DNA of 64,000 nt from Anaeroglomus sp964630775 (GTDB lineage: Bacteria; Planctomycetota; Phycisphaerae; Sedimentisphaerales; Anaerohalosphaeraceae), in contig CAZVYY010000019.1 in the NCBI GenBank assembly GCA_964630775.1, positions 1-64,000 of the forward strand, read 5' to 3'. How positions within the stretch are numbered: the stretch's first letter is position 1; the number at the start of each line of letters is the position of its first letter. The notes under the pieces were generated by a model, which worked only from the letters and a program-made list of their open reading frames with translations, did no database searches and had not been told where the DNA came from. A program made the translations under genes and the position numbers. Below, in pieces: positions 1 through 8,811 of this stretch.

Positions 1-8
1 GAAAGAAA

Positions 9-275
9 ATGGCAAAGACCAAAAATATCGAATTCTTATAGCGCTGTCATATTAACCAGTTAAAAAATTCGTTTGACACCAAAGTCAAGACCCTGATTGC
101 CAAGGATCGAAGCCAGGGAATGACGCTGGTTGAAGCCAAAAAGTCGTTTCGCGGGATTATTCAGGAAGTCAAATACCTGATTAAACTCAAACAAATGTAT
201 CCTGATGTTCCATGCGAGGAAGAGGAATTGCAGAAATTATTAAACACTTTGCAGGCAGAATATGATAGTTTATGA
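9..275 (+). pseudogene. Small gene interrupted by in-frame TAG
   Basis: An ATG at 9 preceded by a purine-rich GAAAGAAA opens a frame that meets TAG at 39-41 after ten codons. The same frame then stays open to TGA at 273-275, giving 88 codons in all. The downstream part looks coding: it is charged, helical and Lys/Glu-rich, with FRGIIQEVKYLIKLKQMYP and an acidic EEEEL stretch near the end. The only ATG after the TAG is at 120, which would give about 51 residues. I do not recognise the protein. It may be a nonsense-mutated gene (CAG to TAG), a short gene starting at 120, or a sequencing error. The window edge hides its upstream context. Confidence 0.45.
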
Positions 276-401
276 TGTGTTTTTTCTTGAACCTTACAAA
301 AGATATTCGGAATATACTAATATAACATGGTTTTTGATCTCCATGAATCGTAGGATATAAAGACCTGTAAAACAGGCATAATTAGGACATTAAAATTATT
401 C

Positions 402-408
402 GGGAGGA
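402..408 (+). promoter_or_regulatory. Strong Shine-Dalgarno of the exported protease
   Basis: GGGAGGA lies 6 nt before ATG 415 and fixes the start. Just upstream, at 364-376, CCTGT and ACAGG can form a small 5-bp hairpin in the leader. Confidence 0.7.
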
Positions 409-414
409 TTTACT

Positions 415-2001
415 ATGACACGGAAAAGTCTTGTTTTAAGCCTCGCAGCGATGGTCCTGGCCGCCGGATTATCTGCCCGAGCGGACACTTTCAAGAATAA
501 ACAGACGGGCGAAATCTTTTATGGCTTCAGAACTCTCAAAACCACCGCAGATAAAACGCTTGTTTACAATGAAAATGAAAAAAAGCTGTCGCCCATCAAA
601 TTAGATGATTACGAAGTCACATTAGATAACAACGGACGGCGAAACAGCGTTGTGCTGGTGTCAATTACGGATGCGGAAGCACTTCTTTCTCAAACTGTAA
701 CCAAAACAATATGTGATGCAATTACCAAGGCCGCTAATAGTGGACCTCGGTTTGTTTTAGTCAAAATCGACTGCCCCGGCGGACGCGGCGAGTATATGAA
801 AGAAATCTGTTCAACATTAACTAAAATTGATATATGCCCCACAGTCGCCTATATTTCCGGCGGGCCTTTTGGCGGCGCCCATTCCGCAGCCGCCGCAATC
901 GCCCTTGCCTGTGACAGGATTTATATTGCCCCTAACGCCACAATGTCCGCATTAGGCCCCTTTGTCAGCACATCCAGCGGACATTCTGAAATGGATTTTC
1001 TGAAAATCTACAGTCCGGATTCACTTGCCACATACAGCGTTTTCGCAGCCACTCTTGCAGAAAATAAGAAACGTCCCGGTATCCTGGCTAAAGCGTTGTT
1101 AGATAAAAGGATAGGTTTAGTTGAGGTCGTCGATACCAGCGGCAATCAAACCATCGTACAAAAAGATGCTCTTTTAAGCAATCAGACAGTTGTGAAAACT
1201 CTATGCGAAGGCCTTGCGCCAAGTTCCACTGTTGCCACAGATACTACAACTGCAGCAGTGCCGCAACCCTCCAGCGTAGCCGACATACATAGTCGCGTTT
1301 TACAACTAACCCCTGCGGATGCAACTCGATTTAAATTGGCAGATGCCGTCGCCGACTCAATTCGTTCGGTGTTGAGTGATATGAATGCTTCGGATGCGCA
1401 GCTCGCAAATGCACCGGGAATTGATACGACAATCAAGCAGTTTATCGCTGCAAAAAGAAATATAGGACTGTCTTTGTCCCGTATTAGTTTTCTTGAAAAT
1501 CGGACCGCCACACTTGAAGAACAGCTTAAAACCATCGAAGAGCAGGAACGAACCACCCCCGTCAGGCGATCTCGCACAATCAATGAAGTTGGCAGTTATA
1601 CACGCGGGCGGGTAACCATTCCATCGTCTGATTATTACTATTATTATGACCAGTCTATGGGGGCTGACCAGAATATTGTTAACACGCAACCGATAACTCC
1701 AGATAACACCATGAGTACTCCCAATCAGCGAACTCCGCTTGTAACCAGTCCCCGAAGCCGATTCAACCGGGTTCAAGGCTCAGAAACTGTTGTTTCAAAT
1801 GCGCCTGCTTTAGCATCCGCAGATGTAAATCGCGAGTTGTCTGCAGTACTGAATAATTTGATTGGAGAATATCGAACCGCTGTGTCTCTGGCCAACCGCT
1901 GGGTCGGCGCTTTGCCTCCGGAAATTACAATTCAGACATTACAGCGTAATCTGGAATCAGCAATCGCGTTGTCTGACAACCTTAGATTCCGGACACAATA
2001 A
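415..2001 (+). CDS. Exported ClpP/SppA-fold serine protease-like protein
   Basis: A 528-aa protein with a Sec signal peptide (residues 1-23, cleavage after ARA). Residues about 75-185 look like the ClpP/crotonase fold of the SppA/NfeD S49 peptidases. IDCPGGRGEYM resembles the oxyanion/substrate strand, and GGAHSAAAAIALACDRIYIAP places Ser157 where the NfeD-type protease has its nucleophile. A Lys for a Ser-Lys dyad would be expected 40-55 residues later and candidates exist there, but I cannot assign one. The C-terminal half is not recognised: it is helical and Thr/Pro-rich, with a run of five Tyr near residue 405. No membrane helix follows the signal, so a periplasmic or surface location is likely. 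No partner such as a stomatin adjoins it. Confidence 0.65.
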   Translation: MTRKSLVLSLAAMVLAAGLSARADTFKNKQTGEIFYGFRTLKTTADKTLVYNENEKKLSPIKLDDYEVTLDNNGRRNSVVLVSITDAEALLSQTVTKTICDAITKAANSGPRFVLVKIDCPGGRGEYMKEICSTLTKIDICPTVAYISGGPFGGAHSAAAAIALACDRIYIAPNATMSALGPFVSTSSGHSEMDFLKIYSPDSLATYSVFAATLAENKKRPGILAKALLDKRIGLVEVVDTSGNQTIVQKDALLSNQTVVKTLCEGLAPSSTVATDTTTAAVPQPSSVADIHSRVLQLTPADATRFKLADAVADSIRSVLSDMNASDAQLANAPGIDTTIKQFIAAKRNIGLSLSRISFLENRTATLEEQLKTIEEQERTTPVRRSRTINEVGSYTRGRVTIPSSDYYYYYDQSMGADQNIVNTQPITPDNTMSTPNQRTPLVTSPRSRFNRVQGSETVVSNAPALASADVNRELSAVLNNLIGEYRTAVSLANRWVGALPPEITIQTLQRNLESAIALSDNLRFRTQ

Positions 2002-2148
2002 GCCTTTTTTATAAATAACACCTGCTGATATCTGAACACATTCGGCACAGCGCAGTAATGTATAATTCTTGTCTTTTTATTTCCATAAAGACCTAATAAT
2101 GCTATACATATTGTATGGCTGCCTTGCTTTATACACTATAGATTGTTC

Positions 2149-2177
2149 TTGACTGTCCTGCTCAAAGTGTCTATTCT
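2149..2177 (+). promoter_or_regulatory. Sigma-70-like promoter of the FlgI-like lipoprotein gene
   Basis: TTGACT (2149-2154), a 17-nt spacer and TATTCT (2172-2177) lie 75 nt before ATG 2252. The rest of 2002-2251 is AT-rich with no gene visible. Confidence 0.55.
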
Positions 2178-2251
2178 ACGCACTTCAGGATTTTCGGAAT
2201 TGTTGAATGCCCAGAGTAGAGTTTTGGTTGGTTGTTTTGAAGGCATAAAAG

Positions 2252-3916
2252 ATGAAAAAAGGATATATTTTTCTAATCGCAGTGATTATTGCCGGGTTCT
2301 TCCTGGCTTCCTGCGGTAAAAAAAACAGTCTGGATGCCGCTGCGGAATCGCAAGTCAATTTAAACACCACGATCGGACAATTAGTCCAAATCAGTTACAG
2401 CCCGTCTGTGCCGGTTCGCGGTTATGGTATGGTGTCGGGTCTGTGGGGAGCGGGTTCATCAGAATGTCCGCCCCAATTGAGACCCGAGCTGGAAAAATTT
2501 ATCTGGCAGAAAATGCCCAATGCTACCCCGGGAGAGATTAAGAATTTCATCGAAAGCACCGACACGGCGATCGTTGAAATAATCGGTGAAATTCCCCCGC
2601 TTTCCATGATCGGTGATCGGTTCGATATTCAAATCATCCCCCTGGCAAAAACGCAGACCACCTCACTTCGAGGCGGGCATTTGTTTACATCTGAGCTTAA
2701 AGAAATGAGTCGCATGCAGACCTTCAGCCAGTTTGCCAAAACCATCGGCAATGCTGAAGGCCAAATTTTCACGTCGATTGATCCGGCCACCAAACAGGAA
2801 CGTTATTATGTATTCAACGGCGGGATTGCCTCGCTGAAGTCTCCGATCACTTTAACCTTAAAGCAATCCAGCTTCAGGGCATCCAATGCCATCCGGAATC
2901 GCATCAATGAACGCTTCGGCAGCTCAACCGCAAACGCCATATCCAGCACGGATATTCAAATCACCATTCCTTCGCAATATCGCCATCGCCGACAGGATTT
3001 TCTGGCCATGGTTCAGCTTTTATATTTATCAGAAGATGAAACTCTCCGAACACAGCGTATTGATTCCCTGTGTGAGCAATTGATCGACCCGGCCAAATCC
3101 GCCGAATCCGAGCTTGCGCTTGAGTCGATTGGCCGTCCCTGCCTGTCCAGACTCGCAACTCTGCTGGACGAGCAAAACGATCCGCTCGTGCGTTTTCATG
3201 CAGCTCGATGCATGCTCAACATCGGCGACTATCGAGGCATTAGTGCCCTGCGAAGCGTCGCCCTGGACGACAACTCCAGTCTGCAAATTGAAGCCATCCA
3301 ATCATTGAGCAATGCCAAACTGAAAGACATTGAACCGTTTCTGTCGCAGTTATTAGCCAATGACAACATCAATGTACGACTGGCGGCTTATGATCAGCTT
3401 CTCGATCACAACAGCGTCTTTGTCAAACGCATTCCGGTTGGAACCGATTTCTTTGTTGACCTGGTGAATACCCCAGGGCGAAAAGTGATTTATGCCATGC
3501 AAAAAGAATATGCCGGGCTGGTTCTGTTCGGCACCCCCATTGCCTGCCAGAACGACTTGTTTTTGGACAAAGGCAATGTGATGATCAATGCCAGGCCCGG
3601 CGATAAATATGTATCATTGGTCCGCAGACATCCTGCTCGCCCCAAACTGGTTGGCCCCCTTTTGAGCAGTTTTTATCTTGAAGATATCATTCGCACCCTT
3701 GGCCATGCTCCAGAAATCGACAAAAAAAAATATCCCTGGCCGGGCCTGGGGTTAAATTATTCTGAAATTCTTGATATTGTCGAACAGTTGTGTCGAGATA
3801 ATCTGGTTGCTGCAGAATTCATGTATGGACCGCTTTCTGATGCCGGATCGTTTTTGGAGAAAATGAACCAGGCGACCGATAAAACAGTAACACCCCCGGC
3901 CAAAAGCAAACAATAA
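2252..3916 (+). CDS. FlgI (P-ring)-like lipoprotein with HEAT-like repeats
   Basis: A 554-aa lipoprotein: residues 1-20 are a signal and LASC21 is a lipobox. Residues about 35-260 align by eye with the flagellar P-ring protein FlgI. VRGYGMVSGLWGAG matches the FlgI GYGLVVGLNGTG segment, TTSLRGGHLFTSELK matches its SLRGG...L segment, and a TLKQSSFRASNAIRNRINERF stretch and DFLAMVQLL match late FlgI segments. Residues about 270-390 are helical repeats of HEAT type, and a novel 150-residue C-terminal part follows. No other flagellar gene is present, so a role in an envelope ring or pilus-associated structure rather than a flagellum is possible (inference). The start has GAAGG at 2239 with 8-nt spacing. 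smc follows after 27 nt. Confidence 0.6.
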   Translation: MKKGYIFLIAVIIAGFFLASCGKKNSLDAAAESQVNLNTTIGQLVQISYSPSVPVRGYGMVSGLWGAGSSECPPQLRPELEKFIWQKMPNATPGEIKNFIESTDTAIVEIIGEIPPLSMIGDRFDIQIIPLAKTQTTSLRGGHLFTSELKEMSRMQTFSQFAKTIGNAEGQIFTSIDPATKQERYYVFNGGIASLKSPITLTLKQSSFRASNAIRNRINERFGSSTANAISSTDIQITIPSQYRHRRQDFLAMVQLLYLSEDETLRTQRIDSLCEQLIDPAKSAESELALESIGRPCLSRLATLLDEQNDPLVRFHAARCMLNIGDYRGISALRSVALDDNSSLQIEAIQSLSNAKLKDIEPFLSQLLANDNINVRLAAYDQLLDHNSVFVKRIPVGTDFFVDLVNTPGRKVIYAMQKEYAGLVLFGTPIACQNDLFLDKGNVMINARPGDKYVSLVRRHPARPKLVGPLLSSFYLEDIIRTLGHAPEIDKKKYPWPGLGLNYSEILDIVEQLCRDNLVAAEFMYGPLSDAGSFLEKMNQATDKTVTPPAKSKQ

Positions 3917-3943
3917 CCTGAACTAATCTGACTTTATTTTTCT

Positions 3944-6900
3944 ATGAGACTTGAAAAAATTATCATTAACGGATTTAAAAGTTTTGCCGACAAAACCGAA
4001 CTTCGTTTTAATCAGCCCATTACGGCCATTGTCGGTCCGAATGGCTGCGGCAAAAGCAATGTTGTGGATGCATTGAAGTGGGTTTTAGGCAATCAAAGCC
4101 CCAAAAGTCTGCGAAGCGGACAAATGCTGGATGTAATCTTCAGCGGATGCAGCAGCCGAAAACCCAGCAGCATGGCCGAAGTCACCCTGCATTTTTCGGA
4201 TGTCAGAGGACTGGGCCTGGAACAGGACGAATTAGAGATATCACGTCGTCTATTTCGCAGCGGCGAAAGTGAATACCTGATAAACGGCAAATCCTGCCGG
4301 CTGAAAGATATCAAAGAATTATTCCTCGATACCGGTGTCGGCGTCAGCGCTTATTCAATAATTGAGCAGGGACAAATCGACCAGCTTCTGAAGTCTTCGA
4401 CCCAGGACAGACGGGTGATCTTTGAAGAGGCAGCGGGCATCAGCAAATTTAAAGCTCACAAAAAGGAAGCCATCCGCAAACTGGAACGGACCGAACAAAA
4501 CCTGCTGCGTCTGGCCGACATTGTCAATGAAGTCCAAAAACAGCTCCGCAGCATCAAGCTGCAAGCGGGTAAAGCCCGCAGTTATCTCGAATACAGCCAG
4601 CGGCTCAAAGAGCTGCGTGTCAATTATTCATTGGCCGAGTATGACAAGATTATCACCACCTGCCGCAGCAAGGAAGGAGTCCTTGCCGACTGGCAGGAAA
4701 AGTTTGCCGCAACCGCCGCGGCGGTTGCCCGTTACGATGCCGCCTCTGGGGAAATAACGGCGAAAATTCATGAGAATGAGAATCAGATTAATCGCTGGGA
4801 CAATACGCTTATTGCCTCGCGCAGCCGTATTGAGCAGCATACTGAGCGTATTCATTATCTGAATTCGCGGATCGATGAGCTGGCTGAACGCAAGAAGACC
4901 TCCCTGTCCCAGACTGCCAAGCTGTCCGAACAGATTCGTCAGCTCGGCATTGACCTGGAAGCGTGCCGGCAGGAACTGGAAACCAGCCAGAAAGACCTGT
5001 CCGCCCGGACCGACCAGCTTGCCCAGGCGGAAGATATTCTGTCGCAAATGAATACCCAGTGTGCGGAATTGCAGGTTAAGCTGGAGGATGAAAAATCCGG
5101 AATCATCGATATTGTCCGCCGTACCGCACAACTGCACAATGAAATTCAAAGCCTGAATACCTATCGCGATAATCTGGCCGGCCAGAAGACACGTCTTTCG
5201 GGACGCGCCAGTCAGGCTGAAGTACAGTTGGCCGAATGGCTGACTGAAAAGGCACAATGCCAGTCCCGCCTGGAAGACATTCTCAGTGTTATCTCGCAAC
5301 TCCAGAGCACCCTGGAGGCCAAACGTGCGGAAATGGAGACCATTGGCGGACAGAAAACCGCCGCAATGAATGAAATGTCGCGCTGCAAGGAACAGCGAAG
5401 CGGCATCAACAGTGAATTGAATGTCCTGAAAGATATGGAATCCCGGCGTCAGGGCGTCAACAGCGCCATCCGTTCGATCCTGAAAGAGCGTGACGTCAAC
5501 AAATCGGATTATATCGAGGGTATCGTTGCCGATATTCTGTCGGCGGATATGCAGTATTCACAGGCTATTGAAGCAGCACTGGAAGGCAAAACGGACGCCC
5601 TTGTCGTCAACAGCACGTCCCGTTTTCTTGCTGACACGGGGATGCGTGATAAACTGGATGGCCGCCTGACGGTCCTGTGTATGGATCGTCTGGAGCCGTT
5701 TGTGGACACGGCGGACCTGGCCGGCAAGGCCGGTGTTTTAGGCAGACTGGCGGAATTCGTTCGTTTCGATCCGGAATACGGCCCCCTGGTCTGGTCGCTG
5801 CTGGGTAAAACCATACTGGTCGAATCCCTGAATGCCGCTATGGAATTGGCTCGCCAATACCGCAGTTATCGTTTTGTGACTCCGCAGGGTGAAGTGCTCA
5901 GCAATGGCTACACGCTTTGTGCCGGCCCGCTGGGAAAAACCTCTGGCCTGATATCCCGTAAAAGCCGCATTCATCAGCTCGAACAGCAGCTTGCCGAGGT
6001 CAACGGTCAAATTCACAGTCTCGAACAGACGCTCGAACAGACGGAACATAAGAACGAGCATCTGGCCGAACTGTGCAAGGAACTTCGCACCAGCATCTAT
6101 GAAGCTAATACGGAGAAGGTGGATACCGAATCCCGGATGCGCATGGTCGAACAAAATATCAAGCGCCTCGGGCAGGAACAGCCGATTATCCTCAGCGAAA
6201 TTCAGGTGCTTGAAGAAGAAATATCCAAATCCGTCCAGAAAGAGCATGATTCCCGCAGAAAACTCGACGAGCTGGAGGAAATCAACACCCAGCGCTCGGC
6301 CCAGATTCAGCGGATTCAGCAGATGCTGGATGAACAGCGGCGTATGCTGCAAAGTCGTTCTTCGGAAGTCACTGAATTAAAAATCCAGATCGGGCGATTC
6401 AGTGAACAGCAAAAATCGATTCGTCAGCGATCCGCGGCCCTGACCAGCCAGATTCAGCACGCCCGCATGTCGGCCGAGGCGTGCCGCACCGACGCTATTA
6501 CCTGCGACGAACAGATTGAGCAGGCCCAGCGCAACATTCTTTCCACCGAGTCGGCGGTCTGCACTCTCTACGTAGAAAAAGAGGAAGCTCAGAAGCAAAG
6601 TGTCCTTCTGCATGCTTTGCAGCAGGAACTGTCGGCGAGGCAGAAGGAAAACGAGCAATTACTGCGGCAGGCCCGCACCGAACAGTCGGAAATTGAGCAG
6701 CACATTCACCAGCTTCAGCTTGATTTGTCGCAATTAAAAGTCAAGGACGAGGACCTGTGCCAGCGCGTCCGCGAAGAACTTCAGATTGAACTGGTGGAGG
6801 CCTATCAGAACTACAGTACGCAGGATATCGACTGGGATGTCGTTCGAGAAGAAATCAACGACCTGCGGGGCAAAATCGAACGCCTCGGCAATGTCAACGT

Positions 6901-7516
6901 GGATGCCATCGAACAGCAGCAGCAGCTCGAAGAACGATACACCTTCCTGGCCTCGCAAGTGGAAGACCTCAACGCCAGCAAGGTCCAACTGGAACAGCTT
7001 ATTGAACGAATCAATCAGGAAAGCCGGGAGAAATTCCAGGTTACTTTCGACCAGGTGCGAATTCACTTCCAGGAACTGTTCCGGATTTTATTCGGCGGCG
7101 GCAAGGCCGACATATTCCTCGAAAATCCCGAGGATGTACTCGAATCCGGAATTGAAATCGTGGCCCGCCCGCCCGGCAAGGAAACCCGCACCATCAGCCT
7201 GTTGTCCGGCGGCGAAAAAACCATGACGGCAATCGCCATGCTGTTTGCCGTGTTCAAGAGCAAACCCTCGCCTTTCTGCGTGCTGGACGAAGTGGATGCG
7301 GCGCTGGATGAAGCCAACAATGAACGTTTTAATCTGATTGTCAAGCAGTTCCAGCAATTGTCGCAATTCATCGTTATTACGCACTCCAAGCGGACGATGA
7401 GCATTGCCGATATGCTGTATGGCATCACCATGCAGACGCAGGGTATCAGCAAGAAAATCAGTGTTCAGTTCGACAGCGACAAGCGGAATGATGCGACCGA
7501 ATCGGCAGTGGCATAA
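3944..7516 (+). CDS. smc: Chromosome segregation SMC ATPase
   Basis: A 1190-aa SMC, the usual bacterial length. The N-terminal head has Walker A GPNGCGKSN (residues 31-39). Long coiled coils follow on both sides of a glycine-containing hinge at about 510-670. The C-terminal head has the ABC signature LSGGEKT and Walker B VLDEVDAALDEAN. The protein dimerises at the hinge and compacts and resolves chromosomes, normally with ScpA and ScpB; neither is adjacent. There is no clear Shine-Dalgarno before ATG 3944, so the gene may be translated in coupling with the lipoprotein gene 27 nt upstream. All catalytic motifs are intact. Confidence 0.97.
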   Translation: MRLEKIIINGFKSFADKTELRFNQPITAIVGPNGCGKSNVVDALKWVLGNQSPKSLRSGQMLDVIFSGCSSRKPSSMAEVTLHFSDVRGLGLEQDELEISRRLFRSGESEYLINGKSCRLKDIKELFLDTGVGVSAYSIIEQGQIDQLLKSSTQDRRVIFEEAAGISKFKAHKKEAIRKLERTEQNLLRLADIVNEVQKQLRSIKLQAGKARSYLEYSQRLKELRVNYSLAEYDKIITTCRSKEGVLADWQEKFAATAAAVARYDAASGEITAKIHENENQINRWDNTLIASRSRIEQHTERIHYLNSRIDELAERKKTSLSQTAKLSEQIRQLGIDLEACRQELETSQKDLSARTDQLAQAEDILSQMNTQCAELQVKLEDEKSGIIDIVRRTAQLHNEIQSLNTYRDNLAGQKTRLSGRASQAEVQLAEWLTEKAQCQSRLEDILSVISQLQSTLEAKRAEMETIGGQKTAAMNEMSRCKEQRSGINSELNVLKDMESRRQGVNSAIRSILKERDVNKSDYIEGIVADILSADMQYSQAIEAALEGKTDALVVNSTSRFLADTGMRDKLDGRLTVLCMDRLEPFVDTADLAGKAGVLGRLAEFVRFDPEYGPLVWSLLGKTILVESLNAAMELARQYRSYRFVTPQGEVLSNGYTLCAGPLGKTSGLISRKSRIHQLEQQLAEVNGQIHSLEQTLEQTEHKNEHLAELCKELRTSIYEANTEKVDTESRMRMVEQNIKRLGQEQPIILSEIQVLEEEISKSVQKEHDSRRKLDELEEINTQRSAQIQRIQQMLDEQRRMLQSRSSEVTELKIQIGRFSEQQKSIRQRSAALTSQIQHARMSAEACRTDAITCDEQIEQAQRNILSTESAVCTLYVEKEEAQKQSVLLHALQQELSARQKENEQLLRQARTEQSEIEQHIHQLQLDLSQLKVKDEDLCQRVREELQIELVEAYQNYSTQDIDWDVVREEINDLRGKIERLGNVNVDAIEQQQQLEERYTFLASQVEDLNASKVQLEQLIERINQESREKFQVTFDQVRIHFQELFRILFGGGKADIFLENPEDVLESGIEIVARPPGKETRTISLLSGGEKTMTAIAMLFAVFKSKPSPFCVLDEVDAALDEANNERFNLIVKQFQQLSQFIVITHSKRTMSIADMLYGITMQTQGISKKISVQFDSDKRNDATESAVA

Positions 7517-7564
7517 GATAACAACAACCTTAAGCAGCCGCCCGATGCGGCGAAAGATTACCTT

Positions 7565-8794
7565 ATGAAAGAACGGCTTGACAGTCATCGGCTCAGCAAT
7601 GGCATGGTCATTCTGGGCGAGCCTATGGCGGATGTGGAATCCGCATCGTTTTATTTTCTGGTCCCTGCCGGAAATGCCCATTATCCTGAAGGCTGTTCCG
7701 GGGCGGGACAAATCATCTCTGACTGGCTGTTTCGCGGGGCAGGTTCCCGGGACAGCCGCACACTGATTGACATCCTTGATGAACTCGGAATTCATCGCAA
7801 CAGTTCCATCACCGCAGAGAATTTATCTGTCAGCGCCTCGCTGGAATCCGCGAATCTGCCTGCGGCGCTGGATTTATATGCGGATATTCTGACCGCCCCC
7901 CTGCTGGAAGATGATCAATTCGAACCCTCCCGGCAACTGGCGATCCACGAACTGGCCGGCCTGGATGATGATCCGCAGCACAAAGTCCGTCTGCTGGTTA
8001 CGGAACAATTTTACCCCGCCCCCTACAACCGCCCCACCGAGGGAAAAAAAGACGACCTGGAGAATATGACTGCCGATGTCTGCCGCCGGATCATTCAGCG
8101 GCAGTTTGACTGGTCGCAGTGTATTTTCTCCATCGCCGGCAAATATGATTTTCCCGCTATCTGTGCCCTCCTGGAAAAGCGATTTGCCCATCTGTCCGGA
8201 ACGGGTGTAAAGCGTCCTGCGGCAGGTTCCTCGGGGCAGCAATACACACACGAAGCCAACGAAGGCGCCCAGGTTCATATCGGCCTGATGACCCGCGTCC
8301 CAACCATCCAGGACAGCCGTTATTATGAAATCATGGCCGCCGTTTCTATTTTATCCGGCGGCATGAGCAGCCGTCTGTTCACCGAGGTTCGAGAAAAACG
8401 CGGCTTGTGCTACGCGGTCGGGGCAAGGTACCAGTCTTTAAAAGATCATGCCGCGATTAGCTGCTACGCCGGCACGACACCCGAGCAGGCTCAGGAAACC
8501 CTCGATGTCACCGTCGAGCAATTCCGTCGGCTGCGCGAGGGCTTTTCCGACGAGGAGCTGCATCGTGCCCAGATCGGACTTAAGAGTACCCTGATTATGC
8601 AAAGCGAATCGTCAGCCGCCCGGGCCGCCGGCGTCGCTGGCGATTACTATTATCTGGGCAGAGTGCGAACGCTGCCGGAAATCCGTCAAAAGATTGACTC
8701 TGTCAGCCGGTCTTCATTACTGGCGTTTCTAAATGACAATCCATTCGATGATTTTACCGTCGCCACCATTGGCCCTAAACCGATTCAACTTTAA
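7565..8794 (+). CDS. M16 peptidase-family protein lacking the zinc motif
   Basis: A 409-aa member of the M16 (insulinase/pitrilysin) family. The first domain has AGNAHYPEGCSGAGQIISDWLF where active members carry HxxEH, so it cannot bind the catalytic zinc in the usual way. The second domain keeps the typical LSGGMSSRLFTEVREKRGLCY segment, whose Arg and Tyr bind substrate in M16B enzymes. It is followed after 17 nt by an M16 protein with an intact HxxEH, the arrangement of known heterodimeric M16B proteases in which one subunit is catalytic and the other binds substrate. A GCCGC/GCGGC hairpin at 7537-7551 lies before the start. No good Shine-Dalgarno is seen. Confidence 0.85.
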   Translation: MKERLDSHRLSNGMVILGEPMADVESASFYFLVPAGNAHYPEGCSGAGQIISDWLFRGAGSRDSRTLIDILDELGIHRNSSITAENLSVSASLESANLPAALDLYADILTAPLLEDDQFEPSRQLAIHELAGLDDDPQHKVRLLVTEQFYPAPYNRPTEGKKDDLENMTADVCRRIIQRQFDWSQCIFSIAGKYDFPAICALLEKRFAHLSGTGVKRPAAGSSGQQYTHEANEGAQVHIGLMTRVPTIQDSRYYEIMAAVSILSGGMSSRLFTEVREKRGLCYAVGARYQSLKDHAAISCYAGTTPEQAQETLDVTVEQFRRLREGFSDEELHRAQIGLKSTLIMQSESSAARAAGVAGDYYYLGRVRTLPEIRQKIDSVSRSSLLAFLNDNPFDDFTVATIGPKPIQL

Positions 8795-8811
8795 TTGAAA
8801 TTATTGATGTT

